Positions 52,310-61,834 of a stretch of 64,000 nucleotides of DNA are shown here, piece by piece; position 1 is the first letter of the stretch, and every line of letters starts with the position of its first letter. Under the pieces are notes generated by a model. The model was not told the origin of the DNA, did no database searches, and was given only the letters and a program-made list of their open reading frames with translations. A program made the position numbers and the translations under genes. Location of the stretch: assembly GCF_009900745.1 (NCBI RefSeq), contig NZ_WXVU01000007.1, positions 174,391 through 238,390 on the forward strand, written 5' to 3'. This DNA is from Chryseobacterium sp. c4a. GTDB lineage: Bacteria; Bacteroidota; Bacteroidia; Flavobacteriales; Weeksellaceae.

Positions 52310-53170
52310 ATGATGAAGAACTTTAAGTATTTATTTTTAATATTATTACCTTTTTTACTTACCTCGTGCATCACAACAAAGGATGTAAGATATTTACAGC
52401 CGAGTGAAAGCCTTGTTATCAATGAAGAAGGCCTTGTTCCCTACAATATTCCTGTCTACAGGATTACCAAAAATGATATGCTTAACCTCAATATCGTGAC
52501 TACGCCAAAAGGAGATGCAGCACAGTTTTACTCTGCATACAATACCTCAGGCGGAACAGGCGGTGGAGCAGTAAGCAATACCGTTACTTCATCAGGCGGA
52601 GGAAGCTCTACGATGGGAGGAAATGTCAATTTCTATTTTAATGGATTGAAAGTAGATAACAACGGAGATATTAATGTTTTCGGAATAGGATACGTTAAAG
52701 CAGAAGGAAGAACCCTTGATGATGTAGCAAAAGAAATCCAGACTAAAGTCAATGAGAATTTCCAGGAAGGAAAAGCCGAAGTAAGATTAAATACAGATGG
52801 AATTACCTATTATGTACTTGGAGATGTAGAAACTACAGGGATGTCGGGAGAGAAAGTCGCTCATAAAAACACCCTTACGATTACCGAAGCATTAGCTATT
52901 AATGGAGGTTTGAACAGAACCATAGATAAGAAAGAAATTGTAATCCACAGAAAACTTCCGGAAGGAATTAAGATTGCTAAAATAGACCTTACCCGTGAAG
53001 ATCTAATGAATTCTCCTTTCTATTATATACAAAATGGAGATGAAATCTATCTTAATACCAGAAGAAAAAGCTTGAACGGATTCGGAAAAGATCCTATCCA
53101 GACCCTACTTACTGGTGTGACAGCAATTACAACTGCATTAACTCTATATACAATCCTACAAAGACTTTAA
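52310..53170 (+). CDS. Polysaccharide export outer-membrane lipoprotein (Wza-like)
   Basis: This 286-residue lipoprotein has signal MMKNFKYLFLILLPFLLTSC (Cys20). The mature part has the polysaccharide-export beta domain (VPYNIPVYRITKNDMLNLNI), a glycine-rich low-complexity insert (about 80-105, with many Gly and Ser), a NPDGDINVFGIGYVKAEG-like segment (NNGDINVFGIGYVKAEG) and SLBB-like VLGDVETTGMSG. A hydrophobic C-terminal helix follows the DEIYLNTRRKS block. It should form the outer-membrane export channel with the Wzc-like kinase encoded 4 bp downstream. Confidence 0.9.
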   Translation: MMKNFKYLFLILLPFLLTSCITTKDVRYLQPSESLVINEEGLVPYNIPVYRITKNDMLNLNIVTTPKGDAAQFYSAYNTSGGTGGGAVSNTVTSSGGGSSTMGGNVNFYFNGLKVDNNGDINVFGIGYVKAEGRTLDDVAKEIQTKVNENFQEGKAEVRLNTDGITYYVLGDVETTGMSGEKVAHKNTLTITEALAINGGLNRTIDKKEIVIHRKLPEGIKIAKIDLTREDLMNSPFYYIQNGDEIYLNTRRKSLNGFGKDPIQTLLTGVTAITTALTLYTILQRL

Positions 53171-53174
53171 TCCC

Positions 53175-55676
53175 ATGATTCCAGGAAAAGATACCGCAGT
53201 AGGACAAAGCGAAGCCCCAAAAGAGAAGTATGGGACTTTTGCATTATTTAATCTCGAGCACTTTTTAAGAAGATTGCTTAAAAACTGGTATTGGTTTGCT
53301 TTTATGTTCCTGATTGGCTATGCCATATCTTGGGTGTATAGTAAATATTATGCACAGAATGTATATGCCTCAGACCTGTCTTTGAGTATTTCCAATAGTA
53401 CTTCAAGCTATTTTAGCCCCAACCAGTCTATCAACTTTATCTGGGGACAGAGCGGAAACCAAGATGGAGTGTACCTAAAGAAAATGCTTTTTTCAAGATC
53501 TCATAATGAGTATTTGGTGAAAGAATTAAGCCTTTATATAAATTATTCCACTAAAGGATTTGTAAAGTCCACTTATCTGGATAAGAATGATTCCCCGGTT
53601 TTTCTTGAAATTGATAAAAAGCACCTTCAACAGGTTAATTACCCAATTACATTATTGCCTAAAAGTAATGGCTCTTATGAAGTTGTATTGCCAGAAGAAG
53701 GACAGTCTTCCAATTTATATAGTTATGAAATGGAAAGCTTTTACAATATCAAACCCTTCAATAGACCTGCAAATAAAATTATTAGGGTTAATGAGTGGTA
53801 TAATTCTCCAAACTTAAGATTTAAACTGGTTCAGAACCCTGTTACTCCTAGTATCAAACTTGATAATATTGTTGTTAATTTAGTAACTATAAATCAAGGA
53901 GTTAATGATATTGTGTCTACCATAGGTGTTGGTTTTGATAAAGAAATTAGTACCATTATGATTATTACTAAAAAAGGGTATAATCTTAACGGTACCGTGA
54001 ACTTCCTGAACAAATCGGTAGCCGAGCTTCAGAAAAAAAGACTTGAAGATAAAAATATTGTTAATAAAAATACAACCGTTTATCTGCAGGGAAGTCTTGA
54101 TGGAATCCGTAAAAGACTGGATTCAGCAGCAGCTGTGCTGAACTATCTGAAAACATCAGAAAAACTTTATAATATTAAAGACAGAGATGAAAAATCTCTT
54201 GAAACAATAAAAGATCTTGAAGCCAAAAAAGCAGATTTTGTAAGTAAAATTACCTCTCTCAATAATATTAAGAGTACACTTCAGTCTCAAAACTTTGATA
54301 AAATGATTGCTACAAACGCCGCAGGTTTTGAAGACGGATTTTTTTCTGCTTCTGTAAGTGAACTTAAAGCTTTGTATACAAAAAGATCAGAATTAGCTCA
54401 AATTTATAAACCTACTTCCGAGCCAATGAAGGAAGTAAACAGGTTGATCAGTGAAGCTAAGGCAGGATCTTTTAATAGCTTGAAAAACTACTACACCAAA
54501 TATTATGATGAGATCAATAAAATTGATCGTCAGGTTGCAAATGCTAATTCTGATTTAGCAACATATCCTGAAAAAGAAAGAAAATATCTAGATGCAGAAA
54601 GAGGCTATAATATGATCGAAGCTACATACAATAGCTTGTTGACCAGACAAAATGAAGCCCGTTTAAATGTAGCAACCAATCAGTCTGATGTGAGCGTAAT
54701 TGACCCTGCTAAGAATATTGGACAAGGGCCAGTGAGTCCTAATATAAAAATGACAAAAGCAGGAATAATAGGTGGAATGTTATTCCTTCCAATACTATTT
54801 ATCCTGATTGGCGAATTGCTTGATAATAAGATCAGAAACATTAAAGAATTATTAGGAGTAACAAAAATTCCTCTTCTTGGAGTAATCGGAAACAATAGCA
54901 GCGAAAATATGCTTACTGTTTTGGAGCAACCTAAATCATCCGTTTCAGAGGCATTCCGAGGAATTAGAGCCAACATGAGATTCCTGATGAATAATGAAGA
55001 AGTAGGAAAAGGTAAGGTGATATTGGTAACCTCTTCTGTAGGTGGAGAAGGAAAAACATATATTTCTATTAACCTGGCATCTGTATTAGGATTAAGCGAT
55101 AAGAAAACAATCCTTTTGGGGATGGATCTTAGAAAACCGAAAATCTTTGGGGACTTTAATATTGATAATAAATATGGTATCTCAAACTATCTTACAGGAG
55201 AAGTGAATATAGATCAAATTATTAATAAGACAAAAATTCCTAATCTGGATGTAGCAACTTCAGGGCCTATTCCTCCCAATCCTTCAGAATTGCTGATGAG
55301 CCAGAGAAATGTTCAGTTTATAGAAGAACTGAAAGGAAAATATGATTTCATTATTATAGATTCTCCACCGGTAGGGCTTGTAGCAGATTCTTATGAACTG
55401 ATGAAATACTCTGATGCCAATATCTATGTGGTTCGTCATGAATACACTGAGAAGTATATGATGAAGATGGTTACTGAGAAATACCAGAATAATGAAATTG
55501 AACATTTAGGACTTATTTATAATGATTATAACACGAAGCAAGGATATGGGTATGGATATGGTTATGGCTACGGATATGGTTATGGATATGGATATTTTGA
55601 TGAAGATAAAAATTACAAAGAACCGTTATTGATCAGAATACGGAACAAAATGCAGGTAATGTTTAACAAAAAATAA
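53175..55676 (+). CDS. Wzc-like tyrosine autokinase / chain-length regulator
   Basis: This 833-residue protein has a Wzz domain with two membrane segments (about 36-56 and 530-550) separated by a periplasmic coiled-coil region, then a BY-kinase domain with Walker A VGGEGKT (about 618-624), Walker A' ILLGMDLRKPK and Walker B FIIIDSPPVGLV. The C-terminus has a striking run of about nine alternating Gly-Tyr pairs (about 791-808) before FDEDKNYKEP. Autophosphorylation of this tail controls assembly of the export complex. It completes the export pair with the upstream Wza-like gene; a terminator follows. Confidence 0.93.
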   Translation: MIPGKDTAVGQSEAPKEKYGTFALFNLEHFLRRLLKNWYWFAFMFLIGYAISWVYSKYYAQNVYASDLSLSISNSTSSYFSPNQSINFIWGQSGNQDGVYLKKMLFSRSHNEYLVKELSLYINYSTKGFVKSTYLDKNDSPVFLEIDKKHLQQVNYPITLLPKSNGSYEVVLPEEGQSSNLYSYEMESFYNIKPFNRPANKIIRVNEWYNSPNLRFKLVQNPVTPSIKLDNIVVNLVTINQGVNDIVSTIGVGFDKEISTIMIITKKGYNLNGTVNFLNKSVAELQKKRLEDKNIVNKNTTVYLQGSLDGIRKRLDSAAAVLNYLKTSEKLYNIKDRDEKSLETIKDLEAKKADFVSKITSLNNIKSTLQSQNFDKMIATNAAGFEDGFFSASVSELKALYTKRSELAQIYKPTSEPMKEVNRLISEAKAGSFNSLKNYYTKYYDEINKIDRQVANANSDLATYPEKERKYLDAERGYNMIEATYNSLLTRQNEARLNVATNQSDVSVIDPAKNIGQGPVSPNIKMTKAGIIGGMLFLPILFILIGELLDNKIRNIKELLGVTKIPLLGVIGNNSSENMLTVLEQPKSSVSEAFRGIRANMRFLMNNEEVGKGKVILVTSSVGGEGKTYISINLASVLGLSDKKTILLGMDLRKPKIFGDFNIDNKYGISNYLTGEVNIDQIINKTKIPNLDVATSGPIPPNPSELLMSQRNVQFIEELKGKYDFIIIDSPPVGLVADSYELMKYSDANIYVVRHEYTEKYMMKMVTEKYQNNEIEHLGLIYNDYNTKQGYGYGYGYGYGYGYGYGYFDEDKNYKEPLLIRIRNKMQVMFNKK

Positions 55677-55682
55677 AGCCTT

Positions 55683-55709
55683 AAACCCTCATTCGATGGG
55701 GGTTTTTTT
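55683..55709 (+). terminator. Terminator after the Wzc-like gene
   Basis: AAACCCTCAT and ATGGGGGTTT pair (one G-T) around TTCG and are followed by T residues, 7 bp after the stop. Confidence 0.85.
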
Positions 55710-55839
55710 ATACTTTGAGGATTTTCATTCTATGAAAAAAAGAATATTTTTGCCACTTTGCCGTTTACTTTATAACAAATTATGTTTTTTTGTTTATTTT
55801 TAACTAAACATTAAGATTATCATTAATATAAAAATGTTT

Positions 55840-55847
55840 TATATTTG
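55840..55847 (+). promoter_or_regulatory. Candidate -7 element TATATTTG
   Basis: TATATTTG matches TAnnTTTG 42 bp before the ATG at 55890. No clear TTG is seen at the ideal upstream distance. Confidence 0.45.
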
Positions 55848-55889
55848 CAAAAATTAAATTTTAAAATAACCATAAATCCATATTCTTTT

Positions 55890-56780
55890 ATGAATAAAAA
55901 ATTATTGTTTAGCTTCCTCGCCTTCCTTGGAGTGGTGAGTGTTAAAGCACAAAGAAACGAATTGGGGGTTCGTCTAGGTATGAGTAACCTAGTGGGTGAT
56001 GTAGGGAGCACAAGTTATATTTTACAAAAGCCGTTGGATTTAAATAGAATGTCGGATTGGGGGATCCCGTTTTATGGAGGAATTTTATATAGATTTAATT
56101 TTAACCCGCACCAAACCGTTCGATTGGATTTAGGGTATAACCAGATTCAGTTTAGTGATAAAGCTGCAAAAGAAGAATATAGAAGAAATAGAAATGCATA
56201 CGGGAAAAATAACGTATACGAAGCAAGTTTAGTTTTTGAATATAACTTTTTTCCGATAAATAATGAACAGATAAGTATGGTAAGCCCGTATATTTTTGGA
56301 GGTATTGGAGCTTTGATGTTTGATGCACCTAAAGCTAATTTATCACATGATTTCAGAAGAGATCCTGATGGTGTAGCACTTGCCCCAATCAATGAAACGG
56401 ACTTTAAAACAACTACGGAATATTCATTAGGAAAAAAAGTTACCATGCATATCCCTTTTGGTGTAGGTTTGAAGTATAAATTTAACCATACTTGGGCTAT
56501 ATTTGCAGAAGCAACCTTCAGATATACTTTGACAGATCAGCTTGATCATAGTAAAATACTTCCTGAAGATATAAAAAGTTCCTTTAATGCCGATATCCTT
56601 GATCCGGCGACAGGAGGCTCTTTATTACAGTCTGGAAACTATTTTGCTGCTGCCAAAGAACGAGAAGGAGAGTTTATTAAAAAGAGAAATATTGGAGATG
56701 AAAGATCCAAAGACTGGATGAATACTTTCAGTTTAGGATTAACATTTTCGTTTGGAAGACCTCCATGTTATTGTGATTAA
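55890..56780 (+). CDS. Outer-membrane beta-barrel protein (DUF6089-like)
   Basis: This 296-residue protein has a signal peptide (MNKKLLFSFLAFLGVVSVKAQ) followed by RNELGVRLGMSNLVGDVGST, the beginning typical of the DUF6089 barrel proteins found directly upstream of uppS and bamA in Flavobacteriia. The mature part alternates short amphipathic strands and ends FSLGLTFSFGRPP, a barrel-type C-terminus. The exact function is unknown. The start is ATG 55890; an upstream in-frame start at 55845 overlaps the promoter candidate. It lies 5 bp before uppS. Confidence 0.85.
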   Translation: MNKKLLFSFLAFLGVVSVKAQRNELGVRLGMSNLVGDVGSTSYILQKPLDLNRMSDWGIPFYGGILYRFNFNPHQTVRLDLGYNQIQFSDKAAKEEYRRNRNAYGKNNVYEASLVFEYNFFPINNEQISMVSPYIFGGIGALMFDAPKANLSHDFRRDPDGVALAPINETDFKTTTEYSLGKKVTMHIPFGVGLKYKFNHTWAIFAEATFRYTLTDQLDHSKILPEDIKSSFNADILDPATGGSLLQSGNYFAAAKEREGEFIKKRNIGDERSKDWMNTFSLGLTFSFGRPPCYCD

Positions 56781-56785
56781 TTAAT

Positions 56786-57535
56786 ATGTCGTTGATTAAA
56801 GATAAAATAAATTCTGAGAATTTACCAAAACACGTAGCCATCATTATGGATGGTAATGGGAGATGGGCTAAATCTCGTGGCGAAGAAAGAACCTTCGGTC
56901 ACAAAAATGCCATTAATGCTGTAAGAAATGCGATTAATGCATGTAATGAGATCAATATCCCCTATTTAACACTTTACACATTTTCTTCAGAAAACTGGAG
57001 CCGTCCTACTGAAGAAGTAAATACCCTTATGAACTTACTGGTGGAAACCCTGTTGTTAGAAGCAGAGGAAATCTTCAGCAAAGGATTAAGAATGCATGTA
57101 ATAGGAAATCTCGAAAAGCTGCCTACTTTAGTAAAAGAACAGCTGGAGCGTGTGGTAGAACTCACAAAAGAAAACACAAAAGGAAACCTTGTACTGGCTA
57201 TTAGCTATGGCTCACAAAGCGAAATACTGAATGCTGTAAAAAATATCAGCTCAGACGTAAAAGAAGGAAAAGTAGATGTAGAGAATATAGATGAAAAATT
57301 ATTCGAAAACTATCTCTACACCAAAGACTTTCCTCCTGTAGATCTGTTGATAAGAACAAGCGGCGAAATAAGAATAAGTAATTTCCTGCTTTGGCAGATT
57401 GCTTATGCTGAATTACAGTTTTTGAATGTTCTATGGCCGGATTTCACCAAAGATATTTTCTTCCAATGTATTGTTGATTATCAAAACAAAGAAAGAAGAT
57501 ACGGATTAACCGGAGAGCAGATACAAGGCCAATAA
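56786..57535 (+). CDS. uppS: Isoprenyl (undecaprenyl diphosphate) synthase
   Basis: This 249-residue cis-prenyltransferase makes undecaprenyl diphosphate, the carrier lipid of peptidoglycan and surface glycans. MDGNGRWAKSRG holds the catalytic Asp22 and His39 follows in TFGHK. Conserved LYTFSSENW and RTSGEIRISNFLLWQ blocks are present. It is followed after 28 bp by bamA, the usual flavobacterial order. Confidence 0.96.
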   Translation: MSLIKDKINSENLPKHVAIIMDGNGRWAKSRGEERTFGHKNAINAVRNAINACNEINIPYLTLYTFSSENWSRPTEEVNTLMNLLVETLLLEAEEIFSKGLRMHVIGNLEKLPTLVKEQLERVVELTKENTKGNLVLAISYGSQSEILNAVKNISSDVKEGKVDVENIDEKLFENYLYTKDFPPVDLLIRTSGEIRISNFLLWQIAYAELQFLNVLWPDFTKDIFFQCIVDYQNKERRYGLTGEQIQGQ

Positions 57536-57563
57536 ATTTTAAAGAAAAGAAAGACTCGATAAA

Positions 57564-60098
57564 ATGAAGTTTAGACTATTACCCATCATTATGTTTGCTG
57601 CTTCTGCACATTTTTATGGACAAGTAACGCCACAAGACAGCACGAAAGTAAACAATGCTGTACATGCAGACAATGAGGTAGGTACCTATACACTTAAAGA
57701 CATTGTTGTAGATGGGGTAAAAAAGTATACACCAGCTCAGATCCTTAGATTTACAGGCTTATCCAAAGGAGAAAGCGTGGATATCCCGGGACAGAAAATC
57801 AGTAATGCCGTTAAAAAACTTTGGGATACCCAATCTTTTTCTGAAGTGGAAGTATACGTTCAAAGCATTGAAGGACAGACTGTAGTTCTTAAATTCTATC
57901 TTCAGGATCTGAAGGAACTTGGAGAAGTGAAATTCAAGGGCAAAGGAATTGGGAAATCAAAAAGTGAAAAACTTGCTAAAGATAACAATCTGAAGCCTGG
58001 TACAAAGATTACTCAAAACTTGGTGTCAAGTCTTAAGGCAAACATCCCGAAAGACTATATTAAAAAAGGTTTTGCCGACGCAAAAATCAGTATCGAGGAT
58101 AGAGTAAATGCCGGAGATCCTTCTTTGGTAGACTGGACTATCAATGTAGATAAGGGTAAGAGAATTAAAATCGACCATATCGAATTTGAAGGAAATACAA
58201 GTGTATCTGATAGTAAGCTTAGAAAAAAGGCTTTCAAAGAAACAAAACAAAAACGTTTCGGTATCGGAGGTATCTTGAAGTCTTCTAAATTCATTGAAGA
58301 TAAATATCAGGAAGATAAACAAAGCCTGATCAGTTATTATAACTCCTTAGGATATAGAGATGCGAAGATCGTTTCAGACTCTGTATGGAGAAACAAGAAA
58401 AATAACTATGAGATCAATGTAAAATTGAATGAAGGTAAAAAGTATTATATCGGTGATATTACGTTCACAGGGAATACTGTTTATTCTACAGAATATTTAC
58501 AGAGATTATTAGGATATAAAAAAGGAGATATCTACGATGCTGTAGGTTTCAACAAAAAAGTAGGTGAAGACGGAGGTAAGGAAGATGATTCCGATATCAA
58601 ATCCGTTTACATGAACAACGGATACCTTTTCTCCAATGTTACACCGGTTGAAAAATCAGTGAACGGAGATGCCGTAAACCTGGAAATCAGAGTAAATGAA
58701 GGAGAACAGGCAACCTGGAATAAAGTAACATGGCAAGGGAATGTAACAACCCATGACCATGTAATTCTTAGAGCATTAAGAACAAAACCAGGGGAGTTAT
58801 TCAAAAAAACTGAGATCAAAAGAACATACTTCGATTTAGCAGGGATGTCATTCTTCGATCCACAACAAATCGGACAGGATATTCAGCCAAACCAGGCAGA
58901 CAATACTGTTGATATCAACTGGAAACTTGTAGAAAAAGGATCTTCTCAGGTTCAGTTACAAGCAGGTTACGGAGGGAATAGCTTCATTGGTACCCTTGGA
59001 TTGACATTTAATAACTTCTCATTGAGAAACTTCCTTAAGTTCAAAGACTTTAAACCAGTGCCACAAGGAGATGGTCAGACCTTCTCCATTCAGGTACAGG
59101 CTGGGCAGTATTTCCAGAACTATGGAGTATCATTCGTAGAACCTTGGTTATTTGGAGCAAAACAAACCGCTCTTTCTGTAAGTTTGAATAACTCAAGAGT
59201 GAAATACAGTGACCAATTTGGAAATGCACAGAAACTTAATATATTCTCGGCATCAGTAGGTTTAAACAGACTTCTGAACTGGCCGGATGATTATTTCTCT
59301 CTGTACACAGGATTACAGTTCCAGAAATATGACTTTAATAACTATCCATTCCAATTTGGAGACGTTACAGAAAACTATGGAACGGCTAATAATTTTAGTA
59401 TTAACCTAGGGTTAAGCAGAAACTCTGCAGGTATAGATCCAATTTTCCCGACAACAGGTTCTAATATTGAACTTTCTGCAAAACTGACTCCACCATATTC
59501 ATTGTTTAGCAAAAAGAATTATGATGAGATGAAGCCTATTGATAAGTATAAGTGGATGGAATTCTATAAAATCAAGTTTAAGGCAGACGTTTATAACGAA
59601 ATTGTCGGTAAACTGGTATTGAGATCTTCTGCTGAAATGGGATTCATGGATGGATATAATAAAAACCTGGGAGCTCCGCCATTTGAAAGATTCTATGTAG
59701 GAGGTACTGGATTATTTGGAGGTAGATATGACGGTCGAGAACTAATTCCTTTAAGAGGATATGATACGCAAAGTAACTCCGGAGGTGCAGCAGCAGATAT
59801 TACACCACAAGGAGGAGGAACAATCTACAACAGATTTACGCTGGAATTAAGATATCCAATCTCATTGAACCAAACGGCTAAAATTTATGCATTGACGTTC
59901 GCTGAAGGAGGTAACGTTTGGAACTCATGGAGTAATTATAACCCATTCCAGTTGAAAAGATCAGTAGGGGTCGGAGTCAGAGTGTATATGGGAGCGTTCG
60001 GATTGATCGGATTCGACTTTGCTTATGGATTTGATAAGACTCTAGATGGAAACAAGTCAGGATGGCAAACCCATTTCTTGATGAACCAATCATTATAA
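57564..60098 (+). CDS. bamA: Outer-membrane protein assembly factor BamA
   Basis: This 844-residue Omp85 protein has a signal peptide, five POTRA domains (about 35-430; repeated segments such as KKLWDTQSFSEVEVYV and GEVKFKGKGIG, IDHIEFEGNTSV, YIGDITFTGNTVYS) and a C-terminal barrel (about 450-844) with the RGYD motif (LRGYDTQS) and VGVGVRVYMGAFGLIGFDFAYGF near the end. It inserts beta-barrel proteins in the outer membrane. The next gene, a skp/ompH-like chaperone, begins 8 bp after its stop. Confidence 0.96.
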   Translation: MKFRLLPIIMFAASAHFYGQVTPQDSTKVNNAVHADNEVGTYTLKDIVVDGVKKYTPAQILRFTGLSKGESVDIPGQKISNAVKKLWDTQSFSEVEVYVQSIEGQTVVLKFYLQDLKELGEVKFKGKGIGKSKSEKLAKDNNLKPGTKITQNLVSSLKANIPKDYIKKGFADAKISIEDRVNAGDPSLVDWTINVDKGKRIKIDHIEFEGNTSVSDSKLRKKAFKETKQKRFGIGGILKSSKFIEDKYQEDKQSLISYYNSLGYRDAKIVSDSVWRNKKNNYEINVKLNEGKKYYIGDITFTGNTVYSTEYLQRLLGYKKGDIYDAVGFNKKVGEDGGKEDDSDIKSVYMNNGYLFSNVTPVEKSVNGDAVNLEIRVNEGEQATWNKVTWQGNVTTHDHVILRALRTKPGELFKKTEIKRTYFDLAGMSFFDPQQIGQDIQPNQADNTVDINWKLVEKGSSQVQLQAGYGGNSFIGTLGLTFNNFSLRNFLKFKDFKPVPQGDGQTFSIQVQAGQYFQNYGVSFVEPWLFGAKQTALSVSLNNSRVKYSDQFGNAQKLNIFSASVGLNRLLNWPDDYFSLYTGLQFQKYDFNNYPFQFGDVTENYGTANNFSINLGLSRNSAGIDPIFPTTGSNIELSAKLTPPYSLFSKKNYDEMKPIDKYKWMEFYKIKFKADVYNEIVGKLVLRSSAEMGFMDGYNKNLGAPPFERFYVGGTGLFGGRYDGRELIPLRGYDTQSNSGGAAADITPQGGGTIYNRFTLELRYPISLNQTAKIYALTFAEGGNVWNSWSNYNPFQLKRSVGVGVRVYMGAFGLIGFDFAYGFDKTLDGNKSGWQTHFLMNQSL

Positions 60099-60106
60099 TT
60101 ATAAAT

Positions 60107-60661
60107 ATGAAGAACTTTAAAATAACCATCACTTTTGTATTGCTCTTAATTTTTGGGTTAGGAAATGCTCAGAAAATTGGAGTGGTAGATACTAATGAGA
60201 TTTTAAATAAATTACCTCAGTATAAAGAAGCCGAAGCGAGATTAAACTCTCAAATTGATACCTGGCAGTCTGAACTTCAGAACATGCAGTCGGAGTATGA
60301 AAGAAAAAAAGCAGCTTTTGAAAGTGAAAAAGTGTTATTGATAGGTGACCAACTGAAACTTAGAGAAAAAGAAGTTGTAGATCTTGATAAAAACATCAAA
60401 ACAACTACAAGTTTACGTTTCGGATCCAATGGTGAAATAACAAAACTGAGAACAAATCTTGTTTTACCATTCCAGGATCAGATTTGGGGAGCTATCAAAA
60501 CAATGTCCGAAAAAAATGGGTTGGGCATAGTTCTTGATAAAAGCAATAACATTAGTGTTATTTTTCTTCAGGGAAAATATGACTATACAGAAAAAGTATT
60601 AGCTATTTTACTGAAAGGAACAGATAAAAAAGATAAAACAACAAGTAAAAGTAAAAAGTAA
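60107..60661 (+). CDS. OmpH/Skp-like periplasmic chaperone 1
   Basis: This 184-residue secreted protein has signal MKNFKITITFVLLLIFGLGNAQ and the OmpH start KIGVVDTNEILNKLPQYKEAEA, then a long coiled coil (about 50-110). The ATG at 60107 was chosen because an earlier ATG at 60062 lies inside bamA and gives no signal peptide. It chaperones barrel proteins on the way to BamA. A lysine/threonine-rich tail closes it. Confidence 0.9.
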   Translation: MKNFKITITFVLLLIFGLGNAQKIGVVDTNEILNKLPQYKEAEARLNSQIDTWQSELQNMQSEYERKKAAFESEKVLLIGDQLKLREKEVVDLDKNIKTTTSLRFGSNGEITKLRTNLVLPFQDQIWGAIKTMSEKNGLGIVLDKSNNISVIFLQGKYDYTEKVLAILLKGTDKKDKTTSKSKK

Positions 60662-60728
60662 GTTTTTAAATTAACTTTTACGTAAATTTGAAATCTAAAA
60701 ACAAATTAAATTATTTATTTTACCAATT

Positions 60729-61232
60729 ATGAAAAAATTAAGTGTATTATTTGCAGCAGTGATGATGATTGTTTCTGTAGGTATGGCAAAAGCTCAAAAA
60801 ATGGCTACTTTAGATGTATTGGGAGTTCTTAATGCAATGCCTGAAAAGAAAAAAGCAGATGCTGACCTTAAAACATTCTACGATACTAAGCAGGCAGAGA
60901 TCAAGAAGAAATATGATGCTGGGCAAGCTAAACTAAAGCAGTATAGCGAAGAAGCGCCTAAGAAATCTGCAGAAGAAAACAAAGCTAGAGAAGCTGAATT
61001 ATCAAAAATTCAGGAAGAAATAGCTCAAATGCAGGATAAAGCTCAAAAAGATCTTCAGGCTAAACAAGAAGTAGCTTTCGGACCAATTGAGAAAAAATTG
61101 AACGATGCTGTAGAAAAAGTATCTAAAGCTAACGGATATGAGTATGTAATGGATGGAAATTCACCTGCATTCCTATACAAAGCCGGAGCTGATGCTACTG
61201 CTGCTGTAAAAAAAGAATTAGGAATTCAATAA
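60729..61232 (+). CDS. OmpH/Skp-like periplasmic chaperone 2
   Basis: This 167-residue paralogue of the preceding chaperone has signal MKKLSVLFAAVMMIVSVGMAKAQ, KMATLDVLGVLNAMPEKKKAD and a strongly charged coiled coil (about 45-115) with EEIAQMQDKAQKDLQAKQE. The C-terminal block YEYVMDGNSPAFLYKAGADAT is characteristic. Tandem ompH genes after bamA are normal in this phylum. Confidence 0.92.
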   Translation: MKKLSVLFAAVMMIVSVGMAKAQKMATLDVLGVLNAMPEKKKADADLKTFYDTKQAEIKKKYDAGQAKLKQYSEEAPKKSAEENKAREAELSKIQEEIAQMQDKAQKDLQAKQEVAFGPIEKKLNDAVEKVSKANGYEYVMDGNSPAFLYKAGADATAAVKKELGIQ

Positions 61233-61260
61233 TTTCAGCAAATTAACAAAGATTTATAAG

Positions 61261-61290
61261 ACAAACCGCCTCCAAAAGAGGCGGTTTGTT
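61261..61290 (+). terminator. Terminator after the ompH genes
   Basis: ACAAACCGCCTC and GAGGCGGTTTGT form a perfect 12-bp stem with a 5-base loop, followed by T-rich sequence. Confidence 0.92.
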
Positions 61291-61298
61291 TATTTTTG
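61291..61298 (+). promoter_or_regulatory. Candidate -7 element TATTTTTG next to the start codon
   Basis: TATTTTTG matches TAnnTTTG only 4 bp before the ATG at 61303, which would give a leaderless mRNA. The terminator stem would occupy the -33 position, and no TTG is seen there, so the match may be accidental. Confidence 0.3.
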
Positions 61299-61302
61299 CG
61301 GA

Positions 61303-61788
61303 ATGGAAAAAGAAGTATCAACTATAGTTAAAGTAAGGTTTAGTGACTGTGATCCTATCGGCCACTTGAATAATGTAAAATATCTGGAATATATGTTCAA
61401 TGCAAGAGAAGATCATGTAGAGACATTTTACGGATTTACTTATGAAGAATATACCAAACAAACGGGATGTACTTGGATCGCTATTCAGAATGAAATCGCT
61501 TACCTGAAAGAAGTAAGATACAATACTCAAGTTGTCATCAGCAGTAAAACAATCGATATACAAGATAGAACAGCCAAAGTGGAAATTCTGATGAAAAGCT
61601 TAGACGAGAAAACAATTCATGCTGTGCTTTGGGTAACTGTGATCTATTTCAATGTGAAAACTAGAAAATCAGAAGTTCATCCGGAAGATATAAAAGAAAC
61701 TTTCCATAAGTTTTATGTAGATCTGATACAAAAAGATTTCCAGTCAAGAGTTAAGTTTTTAAGATCCCAAAATGCAAAAAACTCTTAA
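61303..61788 (+). CDS. Acyl-CoA thioesterase (hotdog, 4HBT type)
   Basis: This 161-residue hotdog protein has the active-site block FSDCDPIGHLNNVKYLEY with Asp17 and Asn24, typical of acyl-CoA thioesterases of the YbgC/FcbC type. It differs from the pigment-locus thioesterase (which has HGHY) in having GHLNN, the form seen in general acyl-CoA thioesterases. The gene stands between the ompH terminator and rfbD with no functional link to either that I can see. Confidence 0.88.
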   Translation: MEKEVSTIVKVRFSDCDPIGHLNNVKYLEYMFNAREDHVETFYGFTYEEYTKQTGCTWIAIQNEIAYLKEVRYNTQVVISSKTIDIQDRTAKVEILMKSLDEKTIHAVLWVTVIYFNVKTRKSEVHPEDIKETFHKFYVDLIQKDFQSRVKFLRSQNAKNS

Positions 61789-61834
61789 TACATATTATAT
61801 TGAGAATTTTTTGATAGTTTAAAAATAAAAAAAT

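Noticed and set aside
60062..60106. Upstream ATG for the first OmpH-like protein
   Set aside because: It lies within bamA and would put 15 residues before an otherwise normal signal peptide.
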